The notes below the pieces were generated by a model, which worked only from the letters and a program-made list of their open reading frames with translations, had not been told where the DNA came from and searched no databases. A stretch of 64,000 nt of DNA from Pilatotrama ljubarskyi. Lineage: Eukaryota; Basidiomycota; Agaricomycetes; Polyporales; Polyporaceae. The translations under genes and the position numbers were made by a program. This document shows positions 11,969 to 22,200 of this stretch, in pieces. Positions within the stretch are counted from its first letter, which is position 1. Each line of letters opens with the position of its first letter. The stretch spans positions 59,366-123,365 of the forward strand of contig MU277691.1 of NCBI GenBank assembly GCA_022385805.1, written 5' to 3'.

Positions 11969-12403
11969 ACTGCTTTGCAACGTTCAGGATTGTGTCCTCC
12001 GAGCCAGGAGGGGGAGACTGACAACGGGCTAGCTGAGATGTCGATGAGAAGGTGGTGGATGGTGGAAGAGTGTGGGAGAGGGCGTTGCGCCCGCTGTCCG
12101 CAGCTATGACATCTGCTGCAGAAGGCCGGTGACTATCCGTAGGAAATCTGGACACAGTTCTTCCACATGTCGGACTTTGAAACAGCGTGACAGGGGCGAC
12201 CCGAACCAATTCCTCCAGACCGTAACCCTAGAGTGGTTCCAGTTTAGCAACAGATCTGGAATATACTCGAGAGGCCGGGTGGCTCAGGGCGGGACGGTGT
12301 ATGATATCACAGATGGGGTAACTGCTACTAAATTTGGCACCAGAAAGCTCAGCCGGGCGGCGCAGGCAGCATAAGCGAGGTTTGGAATGGCTGAAAAGGC
12401 CGT

Positions 12404-12855
12404 GGATGACTTCCCGTAAGGCTTTTCAGACGGGCGCTTGTCTGAAAACTCGGGCGCTCTTCTGAAAAACCGCGTTGGGCTACCAAAGAAAGCAGGCGTA
12501 CCGAGATCCCGGAAAGCGATTTACAGTCCGACCATGAACTCCGACGGGCGCTCGTTTTCAGAAGGCCTTCGGAAGCGCCCAAATCTGAAAGGGGGGGTCG
12601 ACCCCCCCTTCTAAACTGCAATGCTTCTGAAAACAGCATAAACGGAAGGTGGGGCGGCCGAGAAAGGCAGGGAGGCGGCGCGCGCCATCACAAAACTACC
12701 ATCCTGGTGCAGGAGAGAGACGCTGAGGGCGGCTGAGTAAGCCGGCCATGGAGTATATCCTATCTAGATCCTGTATTCAATCGCCGACTCGATCATGGTG
12801 GAGTCGACAGTTTACAGACGAGCGCCCGTCTGAAAAGCCTTACGGGAAGTCATCC
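12404..12855. mobile_element. 452-bp inverted-repeat element (MITE-like, non-coding)
   Basis: Both ends start GGATGACTTCCCG and read inward as inverted copies of each other. About 35 bp are identical and a further 10 are close, ending near ...CAGACGGGCGC(T)(T/C)GTCTG. The terminal repeats themselves can fold, because CAGACG and CGTCTG face each other. A CGT trinucleotide lies directly outside each end and may be a 3-bp target duplication. No ORF of note lies inside. The element sits in the divergent interval between MPO1 and SEC22. I cannot assign a transposon superfamily. Confidence 0.7.
12589..12610. repeat. Perfect 22-bp G/C palindrome inside the inverted-repeat element
   Basis: AA, seven G, TCGA, seven C, TT: a perfect palindrome centred on a SalI-type TCGA. 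It would form a cruciform or strong hairpin. A second, imperfect palindrome of similar make-up lies just outside the element at 12864-12897. Confidence 0.9.
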
Positions 12856-12863
12856 CGTCTGGG

Positions 12864-12897
12864 ATCTGGAGGGAGGGGGGGACCCCCCCTTCCAGAT
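12864..12897. repeat. Imperfect G-run/C-run inverted repeat
   Basis: Arms ATCTGGA and TCCAGAT flank a G-run and a C-run centred near 12882. It resembles the palindrome at 12589-12610 in core composition and lies immediately beyond the right end of the 452-bp element. Confidence 0.75.
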
Positions 12898-13140
12898 TCT
12901 CGAGGTTAGAACGACTCCACGGGCGCTCCTTGCCTTAGCCGAACTTTGGAAAACAAGGTCGGAGTTTAAAAATGTCACGCTGAAAATTCGAGACACTCGG
13001 GTTTGGCATCTGGACGTTCCAAAACTGTATCCAAATGGCCTACGGATAGTCACCCACTTCGCGACGCTGCCTCGGCCGCCGGCTGGGCCCAATGTGGCCG
13101 GTGGCGGGAACCATGACCCCGAAATAGGGTTAGGGCCTAG

Positions 13141-13148
13141 TCACGTGA
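13141..13148. promoter_or_regulatory. E-box palindrome upstream of SEC22
   Basis: TCACGTGA, the full 8-bp form bound by bHLH factors of the Cbf1/Pho4/USF type, lies 111 bp before the SEC22 start codon. It is a motif match only. Confidence 0.4.
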
Positions 13149-13258
13149 ACCACACCACGTATCCTCACTGGAAGCGCCCAAGTGCGCTACCTGGCACCTC
13201 CGCTCACCCTCCTCGGTTTCTCTGTACATCCTCAGCCTCTAGACAGCTCCCATTTCCA

Positions 13259-14133
13259 ATGGTCAAGTCCACATTGATTGTTCGCGCCTCCGACGCGCTC
13301 CCCCTGGCGGCCAGTGTCGATGACGAAGATGTCTGCTGCCCCACCTTGCGTTCTAGTCTTGCAACGTGCTAATGCCGAGCAGACAGAGAAGGCTCTCTCT
13401 GAGCACAAACAGCAGGCCAAGCTCATCTTCCGCAGGATAGGCCCCAACTCAGAACCGCGGTGCTCAATAGAGAGCGGCCATTATACCTTGCAGTGCGTAC
13501 CGCTGCAAGTCGTCATGTTGAGGCGCTCATGTCTTCATGTCCTCCAGTTACCTCATAGCGGACAATATCATCTACCTCGTCATCACCGACAAGTCATACC
13601 CCCGCAAGCTTGCGTTCTCATACCTTGATGAGGTATCGAAAGAGTTCCAGACGTCATACGGTGCCAAGGTCGAGACTGTCCGCAAACCCTACGCATTCAT
13701 CGGTTTCGGTACGTACACCGTGCCACGCTGTACGCATATATGCTAACTGGCTGTACAGACACATTCATGTCGAAGACCACCCGGCTATACCAGGACACGC
13801 GGACCGCAAGTGCAGCTGGCGCGTCGCATCTGAACAAACTAAACGACGAGTTGCAAGACGTCACGCGGATCATGACCAAGAACATGGAGGAGCTGCTGTG
13901 GAGAGGAGACTCGCTTGACAGTGAGTGTTAGCCTCGTGCCATATGTCGTGTCCCGCCTAACGCGCGCTCTCTGGCAAGGAATGTCGCACCTGTCCACATC
14001 CCTACGATCCGAGTCCGAGAAGTATCGGAGGGCGGCGCGGAATATCAACTTCCAGGCGATGATACGTCAATACGCTCCCATAGTCGGCGTGCTATTCATT
14101 CTCATTATCCTGATCTGGTGGCGATTTACATGA
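13259..14133 (+). CDS. SEC22: Sec22 R-SNARE for ER-Golgi vesicle fusion
   Basis: A longin-type R-SNARE that acts in transport between ER and Golgi. Five exons: 13259-13330 (MVKSTLIVRASDALPLAAS), about 13380-13492 (TEKAL...IFRRIGPNSEPRCSIES), 13548-13708 (YLIADNIIYLVITDKSYPRK), 13759-13920 and 13979-14133. The longin fold is followed by the SNARE helix (LNKLNDELQDVTRIMTKNME..LLWRGDSLD), with the zero-layer Arg in LLWRGDSL. A single C-terminal anchor, PIVGVLFILIILIWWRF, ends the protein. The length of about 215 residues is that of the family. The exon 2 start could be 13380 or 13383, which changes one residue. The 452-bp element lies 400 bp upstream. Confidence 0.95.
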
Positions 14134-14480
14134 GGAGGGGTGCTCACGGACTGTTTCCACTGTACTGTCTATTTACGATCGTAATGTGCTCTCTTTTCTA
14201 TTCATCCTTGACCTTCCTGGCTCTTCAAGCTTCGTCACCTCGACGCCGTTTATAACGCTCGAGGCGGCAATTATGAGGCCGCCACGAGGTAACTCCTCGG
14301 GTAGCCGGCGGCCCGGACAGGTGACCGATCATCCTGCGTATTCAGCTTCTGACTCCATCCTTCTTGCGTGCAGCCACAAAGGTGAGTTTCGCAATCTGGA
14401 GAGAGATACGAGTACTGAATGCGAGCATGCGCACAGACGTTTTCTAGGTCTGCTATATACCTGTAAGTCCAAAGTCGAGC

Positions 14481-15272
14481 ATGTATCTGCGGCCTGATCA
14501 CGCGGAGCACGACGTCCCTAGCCTCCACGCATTCATCCGTGCCAATCCGCTGGGTATTTTCACGACAGCCATCGAGAGCCCGAGCCACGCATTCCTCCAG
14601 TCGTCGCACATACCGTGGGTGCTCGATGCCGCAGATGACGGGAGCACCGGGAAGCTAGGGAAGCTGCGCGGCCACATCGCGCGTGCGAACCCGCAGGCGA
14701 AGGCGATCGTGGAGACGCTCACTTCGGGCGGCGGCCGCGCCCCTGGCGGTGCGGGGAACACGCTGAATAAGGACGTGCTGCTCCTCTTCAATGCGCCGAC
14801 GCACCACTACGTTACGCCCAAGTTCTACCGCGAGACCAAGCCGGCGACAGGCAAGGTTGTCCCCACATGGGACTACGCCGCAGTGCAGGTGTATGGACGG
14901 GCGACAATCTACTATGACCCCAAGTCAGAGGAGACGTCCGCCTTTCTCTCGCGGGTCCTTGACGACTTGACGAAGTATGCCGAGGAGGATCTCATGGGAC
15001 ACGAGAAGCCGTGGCGCGTGTCCGACGCGCCGAGCAGCTACACAGACCTGCTCAAAAAGGCGATCCTGGGCATCGAGATCGAGATCACGAACATCGGGGG
15101 CAGGTTCAAGATGAGCCAGGAGATGCGCGGCGGGGACAGGCTCGGTGTCATCGAGGGCTTCGAGTCGCTAGGCACGCTAGAGGGACAGAAGATGGCGCAG
15201 ATGGTGAAGGCGAGGGCGGAATTGGCGGACGCCAAGAAGACGGGGGCCGCGCCTCCCGCCGACGGCGCATGA
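14481..15272 (+). CDS. PaiB-like FMN-binding protein
   Basis: A single-exon gene of 263 codons of the PaiB/putative FMN-binding family (split-barrel flavin fold), known in bacteria as negative regulators and found in many fungi. MYLRPDHAEHDVPSLHAFIR starts the fold. IPWVLDAADD and LRGHIARANPQAK match the conserved central block, and VPTWDYAAVQVYGRATIYYD matches the second half. The C-terminal part (LLKKAILGIEIEITNIGGRF) is also typical. The tail (ELADAKKTGAAPPADGA) is extra. The lack of introns contrasts with its neighbours and may reflect acquisition from bacteria in the family's past. Fungal function is not established. Confidence 0.85.
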   Translation: MYLRPDHAEHDVPSLHAFIRANPLGIFTTAIESPSHAFLQSSHIPWVLDAADDGSTGKLGKLRGHIARANPQAKAIVETLTSGGGRAPGGAGNTLNKDVLLLFNAPTHHYVTPKFYRETKPATGKVVPTWDYAAVQVYGRATIYYDPKSEETSAFLSRVLDDLTKYAEEDLMGHEKPWRVSDAPSSYTDLLKKAILGIEIEITNIGGRFKMSQEMRGGDRLGVIEGFESLGTLEGQKMAQMVKARAELADAKKTGAAPPADGA

Positions 15273-16524
15273 AGGCCACACGGGGACATCCCTTCTGGAT
15301 CTAGTGGGACAATTGTATGTCTTCCGTGCTGTGCATCTGATATGCTCGAGACTCACAGCTTCGTCCAGCGCAGCCGCCGCGACATTGGCCGATTTCGCTT
15401 CGTATGATCTCTATCGCTCGTCCAAGACCGCTTACTTTATCTCAATCGGAAGTATCCACTGCGCGACATCCGGTCGGAACGCTATATCACAGCTACCTTC
15501 AAGGGGTCCTACACCTGCGCAGTGACGGCCGAACAGAATCTGCACGGGTGCAACCGCAGGAGCGTACGCGTGAGCTATTTGGGCTATTCCCGACGTTCTA
15601 CTAGACCGTGAGCACCCCGCCATACTATATGTCGTCAACGCAGTTCCAAGTATGACAACATCATCTTATTTCCGCATGCAACCGTCTCGCGATTCTACCA
15701 CTCCGCTGTTGTTTCGATATACATACCTCTCCAGTACTAGTACGCGGTCAGGTTATCAATGTCCGCAATCGTCCGCACGCGTGCCCATCGCCTCGACTCT
15801 GTCGCAGCAGCACACTACCTTGCTCGCCAAACTTACCCGGCTTCACCAGAACAGTTCAACCTTGACCGTCTGACAAAGTAAGGGGGCAGCTGCAGCATGA
15901 GTTCTCGTGAAAGAAAATGCGGATGTTGCTGTCGAGCAATCGCTTGTCTACTGTGATTGGAACCGCTAGTTGTCAAGCACATCGCACCAGCTGCAGAATG
16001 TGTACTGTCTGCCAAGATCGAGCTGCGGGCGAGGATGGACCGGCGTACTAGTACGATAGGCGGGTAGTAGATTGCGATCGGCCGCGGTTCGCTCAAGAAT
16101 GTACTACCACGACGCTTCTCCATGCATATCTTCTACTCATGCAGAGTGTGACATGATTGCCCATGCGATCTGCTGTACTGACAATGCGCCTCGAGGTACC
16201 CGACGCGTTCGCAAGGAGAGCCGGCGCCCCCATGGTGCCAGTGGTCGGTTAGAGAGCACGACTTCGGCTAATCCGCCTCCTGGATCTTGCCGTCACCACG
16301 CTGCAAAGGCAATCGGGGCTTTAGACTCCCATGTATATATACTCTCAGATCATCATGCATCGCTGCGATAACCCCGTTCTTCGCCCGCTCCTGCTCGAGC
16401 CTGAACAATCGATTGTTTGTCCTGGTGGCCAGCAATCCAAGCACAAGCAGAAGAGCACGACGGGTGCATCGACATTGCCATCGTATTCCGACCGCCATAC
16501 CCCTTCGAGCATTCAGATATAGAC
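15273..16524. other. Gene-free stretch
   Basis: About 1.25 kb with no ORF I can support. A TATATATA run at 16334-16341 lies about 190 bp before the next start codon and could be part of that promoter. Confidence 0.55.
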
Positions 16525-18965
16525 ATGTCGGCCTATGGTCAAGTGTACGGAGGCACCTCTCCCGTCATACAGCATGCTTCGCCCTCTCCATACCCCCAGG
16601 TCACCCCACAGCAAGCAGCTCAGATCAAACCTGGCTCGATCACTTATACGACCACCGTGGGTGCCGATGGGCAAGTGGTCTACCATCCATTCAGGTGAGC
16701 AGTGCCCGTTCCGCCTTCGCGTGGTCTTGTAGCGATCGCGCACTGCCGAGAATGCTTCGCTCATTGTGTTGTGTGCGTCGTAGAGCGGTTCCCGCCAGGT
16801 ACGTCCATGAAGCCTCGATCTGTATTGGATGGATGTTCATCGCCGTTCGCTTCGTAGCTACCAGACGGCTCAGGGTGTGGTGAGCGGCATCCAATGGATT
16901 CCCGCCGAGGCTACCTCCGAAATGCCTGTGAATGCTACCAGAGCAACTTCTGTGAGTTTTCGCGTACTATATTCCTTGATCCTAAGTGTCCGGATCTGAT
17001 CTACCTATCCTGCGCCTCAGGACTTCGCTGCATCCCTAGGGCGCAACTCAAACTCGGGATCGTGGTATGTTCTTTACTCGGCGGCGGCATCTGAATATAC
17101 ACTGAGAATTGCTTGCGTAGGCAACGTGATGACGATTACCGTCGCACGAATGACCTCTCCCGGAGCTCAGTGTATGATCGCGATAGACGCGAGCGCGACG
17201 GGGACCGTTACGAGGACGATGACTATTATCGTCGAGACAAAGATCGTGAGCGTGACGAGGAGCTCCGCCGGGCCCGCGAGCGGGATACACGCGATCGGGA
17301 ACGCCGGAGCAGCACGTATGGTGGTCGCCTCCCAGGTGACTACGATACCGCGAGCAAGTATGACCGTTACGACAAATATGACACCGCAGAGCTCGAACGG
17401 CGCATGCGCGACGTCGAACTCGATAGACGCGACCGCGACCGTGAATACGAGAGGGAGCGGACAGCCCGCTCGCGCAAGAACTCGGTATATGGCAACGATC
17501 GCCCTACCTCGACATACCAGCCTGCTGCCGGCGGGAACTATCCATCTGGCCAGTACGGCAGCTCTGCATATCCTAGTTCGTCTCCATACACTGCTGCGCC
17601 GGGAGGTACCTACCCCGTCTCCGCCGCTTACCATCCTCCCTCGCCCCGTCCTGGAGACGCGATGCTGAGGCCCGTATCCCCGTACCGCGCTGGTGGTGCC
17701 CTCCCTCGTCCCGTCTCCCCGTACCGGGCCCCCATTGCCCCACGCCCTGTGTCCCCGTACCAGGCGGCGGGTGCTATACCTCGCGCTGCATCGCCCTTCC
17801 AGGCCGCCTCGATCCAGCGCGCTGCGTCGCCCTACGGCGGCGGCGGTATCCAGCGCGCTTCATCTCCCTACGGCGGCGGCGGTATCCAGCGTGCTGGTTC
17901 TCCTTACGGTGGTACAGGCATTCAGCGTGCGCCGTCTCCGTATGCCGCGGCCATGCAGCGGGGTGCGTCCCCTTATGCAGGAGCAGCACCACTTCCTGGC
18001 GCAGGCACATACCCTCCTGGCCACGTCCTGGAGGGTCAACCCATTCGGTCTTACTCTCGTGCGCCCAGCCCGAGTCCTTACGGCCAGCCCGGTGCTGCCA
18101 ACGTGTACGCCAGCCCGCAGACGAACTCGATCTACGGCGCTCAGCCCGCCGCGTACGGCACGACGGCCGGCCCCTACGCCAGCTCGGGCATCGGTGCGCA
18201 CGCCTCTCCCCGTATGGGTGGTGCGGCCATCGACCCTCAGCAGCAGCAGGCGATGCTCACTGTGCCGGAGGGCTTCGCTCGTCCACCTAACCGCGCGCAA
18301 CCATATACTCATTTCGAGATTATGAAGATCCAGGATATGGATGAGCTCCTGGACGTGATACCGCGCATGCCCGCCGTGCTTGTCCCGCACGACGTATATC
18401 ACGAAGACTGGATCAGGCTGATGCAGGTGAGTCAGCATCTCCGAGCACCTGCGAAGACTTGCTCATTAGATCTGTCATACAGGACCTCGCCATGGCGTGG
18501 GCAGGCACCCTCCCCGTTCCGCACTACTCGTCCGACGACCGCCCGCCGAAACGCTCTACGCTCGCAGCGGACGTGATCGACCTCTGGAACGCCTCGTTCT
18601 TCCGCCCACGCGGCGTCGAGATGGTGCTCTACAAGGGCCGCGAGCGGCGATCCGGCCGCATGGCTGGCACGGTCGACATGAACCTGCCCGGCTTCGACGA
18701 GCGCGACGTCTCTTCGCCCTCGGAGTCGTCCGACGACGATGACAACTCCGCGGAGGAGCGTCAGCGCGACCGCTACGGCGCGTATGGCGGCGTGTACGGT
18801 CGCCAGGCTGAGGCTGAACTGCGTGAGGCCCGCAGGGCCCGCCGCGAGCGCAAGGCAGAGCGCAGGAGGCGCAAGATGGACAAGAAGATCCGGAGGCGGG
18901 CCAAGGAGCTTGAGAGGACGTACGCGGTGTACTTGCAGTGCGTTCAGCCTCATGAAGGCTTGTAG
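16525..18965 (+). CDS. Unrecognised Arg/Asp-rich protein with SPY repeats
   Basis: I do not recognise a named domain. Six exons join cleanly: 16525-16694, 16784-16798 (15 nt), 16858-16951, 17021-17064, 17121-18426 and 18483-18965. The product starts MSAYGQVYGGTSPVIQ and has a conserved-looking block GVVSGIQWIPAEATSE. A highly charged Arg/Asp/Glu stretch follows (about 17121-17490), then Pro/Ser/Tyr repeats (about 17680-18000). A C-terminal folded-looking region begins PYTHFEIMKIQDMDELL and runs through WIRLMQDLAMAWAGTLPVP. It ends in a basic coiled segment, RRARRERKAERRRRKMDKK. The mix of charged low complexity and a basic tail suggests a nuclear or RNA-associated protein, but this is inference from composition. 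Confidence 0.75.
17680..18000 (+). repeat. In-frame tandem SPY-type protein repeats
   Basis: Within the large exon there are about ten copies of a roughly 12-residue unit of the form R-(P/A)-(V/A/S)-S-P-(Y/F)-x(n)-G/A-I/A. Examples are RPVSPYRA, RPVSPYQA, RAASPFQA, RAASPYGGGGIQ, RASSPYGGGGIQ and RAPSPYAA. The DNA copies near 17815-17900 are close to identical, so recent expansion is likely. Confidence 0.85.
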
Positions 18966-19240
18966 AACGCTACGCCAGTCAGCATGTTACCGTAGAATCA
19001 TGTACTGATGGATAGGCTCGAAACGTAGGTGAAGGATCCGTGCACGGGTGTTGTTATACCATGTAGTCATGTGTCTCTCGCGAGCTGGATGTACAGTATG
19101 TACTGCTATTCCATATGACATTTGAGCACCCAGTGCACGCTGTGTTCATAGGAAACATGATATACATCGAAGCGCATACATAGAACATATTATACAGCAC
19201 TACCTGTAGATGAAGTCCACACGGAGAGCGACATAAATAC

Positions 19241-22200
19241 TCAGTAGCGACCACCACGCCCCCTGCCTCGACCGGAGTTGTTGTAACCGCCACCCCTAGT
19301 GTTTGGATAGGAGCCTCCGCTGTATCCGCCGTAGTTACTTTGACCATAGCCGTTCTGAGGAGCACCGCCGTAGCCGCCGTAGCCTTGGGTGCCTGCGTTG
19401 TACCCGCCTTGGTTATAGCCACCTTGGCTGTATCCCCCACCTTGGCTATAACCGCCTTGGCCGTAGCCCCCTTGGCTATAACCACCTTGGGCTTGACCGT
19501 ACCCGCCCAATCCGCCGCCACGACCGCCGCCGCCGCCGCCATAACCTGCTTGACTGCCATAGCCACCGCCATAGGAATTGCTCTGTTGTCCGCCGCCGTA
19601 TCCACCTCTTGACGGCGGGCCCCCTCGGCCTCGAGAGGGAGCAGTGAAGTCATTGTACGAATTCCTAGGACTAGAGCTGTGCTGGGAGAAGCCGCCACGA
19701 CCCCGTTGATAGGATTGATAAGACGAGTGGGACTGCTGATTATTGTTGAACGACTGCTGCTGGTACGGAGAGCCGTTCTGCCAGTTGCCGTTGGAGCGGT
19801 TCCCATAGTCTCCTCGGCCCTGAGCGTACGAGTCGCGACCCTGACCATAGGAAGGGCCGCCATAGCCGCCGCGGCCACCTCTGTCTGCATACCCGCCGCG
19901 GCCGCGACTAGGACCGCCGCGCCGTGCAGTCTCGAGATCGGACGAGTTGAGGATAGGTTTAGGCCTCCGGACTCCAGGGAGTAGAACGGAGCGATGCGGC
20001 GTCAGCTGCTTGGGGAAAAGGTAGAACGCAGAGAGCGACCGGTCGTTCTTGATATCAGGCAGATTTTGACTCGGCAGGGGATTGAAGTATGTAGAGTCAG
20101 GGATGCAGTCCGGGTTGGGGAGCAGGAAGCCGCTGATGCCCTTGCTGACCTTGACGTTGATTGGCATAGGCTTGAAAAAGATGTGAGCCAAGACTGACAG
20201 CATCATTCGGGCGTGAGATTTACCTCGTCCTTCTTCCGCTTTCCGTACAATGCTTCGAGACTCGGGTATAGGGTGTTCGACTCGTAGACGAACAGAACAT
20301 TATTACCCCACTTGTTGCGCCGCTTCTCGTCCTCGGAAAGGTTGCCGTAGCGAGGACTCATGGCATCCAGCAGACGCTTCTCGTCTATGAAGGGCAAAAG
20401 CGCAACGCCTTGCCAAGCCATTCGCTTGCCGTTCATGTCGATCTCGAAGCTCGACGGGTAGAAGTCGATGATGGGGGATGACTTGTCCGTCATGAGGTCA
20501 TGGAACGTCTCCGGAATGTGCTGGCGACTACGAACCAAGGTAATGAGTTACATGTCCCTAGGTACGTGAGGACGAGAATTATACCTAGCGGCTGGGAAAA
20601 CGCCCATTAGCTGCTCGAACGGCTTGAAGGGTTGACCAAGGGTGAATTTGAGCTCCATCTTGTCCAGATCTTCGAAGTCCGCGGCGAAGGGCGCGAAATG
20701 GTAAGGGTAGTACCATTGCCAAGACGGCGTCTGTGCAGAAATGATCAGTTCATATCACGGTACGATAGTGATATCGTACGTACGCCTTGGTAGTAGTATT
20801 GCAGCACCCACGCCATGCCTTCGACATATCGCTTCGTGATCCTAGGGCGTAGCTGTAAGATATGACTTCGTGGGACGAGACACTCATTGCTCACTCTTTC
20901 CTGAACTCCTTGTTATTGTAATCGACGCCGAATTTCTGGCGGTAGTATCGCTCCTTGTACCCGGGCTCCCAGAGTCTACGCGGTTGCATCATCAATGCCT
21001 CTTCACAGTCAGACATGAATACCACACGTACTTTACGACGTCTTCCTGCTCGACCGTACCGTCAGGGTTGACTTTCAGCTTAAGGGACGTGTTCGTGGGT
21101 GCTTCATCCTCATCGTCGTCATCAGATCCAAGGTCGATTATGTCCCCGTCCGCATCGGCGTCGGCGTCGGCGTCCACTGCAGCATCCTCAGCCTCGACCT
21201 CATCTATGGTCCGCTTGACGCCTCGCGGCGCAGTGTCGTCGTTCATGATCAAGTCCTCGGCCTCGACAGTAGGAGGCTCCGCCTCGCCGGTCGCATTCGT
21301 GTCATCCTCGGTCTCGACTGGAAACAGAGGTTCGCTCGACGCGATGGTCTCAACGGCAGCCTCAGCAGGCCCAGAAGACATTCCGCCCAACCCAGGGATC
21401 TCGGGCTCCTCGCCACTCGAGGTAGGCGCATCAGCGGCCGACGACGAATCAGCGGGGGCGCTCGCAGCAGAGGTATCGGGCGTAGCGGCTGCAGCAGTGG
21501 TGGCGATCGACGATTTAGAAGGCTTCACAGGGACAAGCGAAGCCATCTCGGCTTTGAGCATTTCAGCGGCACTCATGTTTGCCAGGCGGATGGCGTGTCG
21601 GTTCGCAACAATATCGCGGTTCGAGCCGGCTAGCGCTCGAGCAGCGGTCGGGGCATGAGCAGCTGTCTCGGCTGTCTTCGGACCACCCAGGCCGATGCTA
21701 TCAGCCTTTGCGGCAAAGTCCGGTCGAGCAGGAAGGGAGGAGGGGGCAGCGGGGGCAGCAGTGAGATTCAAGGATGCAGAGGGCGTGACAGAGGTTCCGT
21801 TAGCAATACCGTCGCGAATGTCCTTCTCAAGCTTGCGACGCTTCGCAGCATGATCCTGACGCTCCTCGGCTGGAGTGATACCTTCGTCAGCGCCGTCAAT
21901 AACTATGTATACCAGTTACACTCACCTTCTCGCCTGCGCCGGAATATTTCGTCCTCGCGTTTAGCGAGCCCCTCAAGAATGATTTGCGCTCTCGACAGCT
22001 CGATCTGACCATGGTTTGTGATATACCCGCCCATGCGGGGTAACTCAGTTCGCCAGATCTTCAACAGAGTATCGATCGCGCCTTCTCGAATCTCGAGAGA
22101 TGGCAAATGAGGCAAGAAGTCGTTCCCGACAAAGAATATGAGCAGCACCCAGTCATCTATGGCCTGCTCGAAGTTGAAAGGGAATGGGACCTGCGGAACA

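Noticed and set aside
19303..20197. Several plus-strand ORFs across the RAT1 tail
   Set aside because: They are shadows of the Gly/Tyr/Arg repeats on the minus strand, with no motif of their own.
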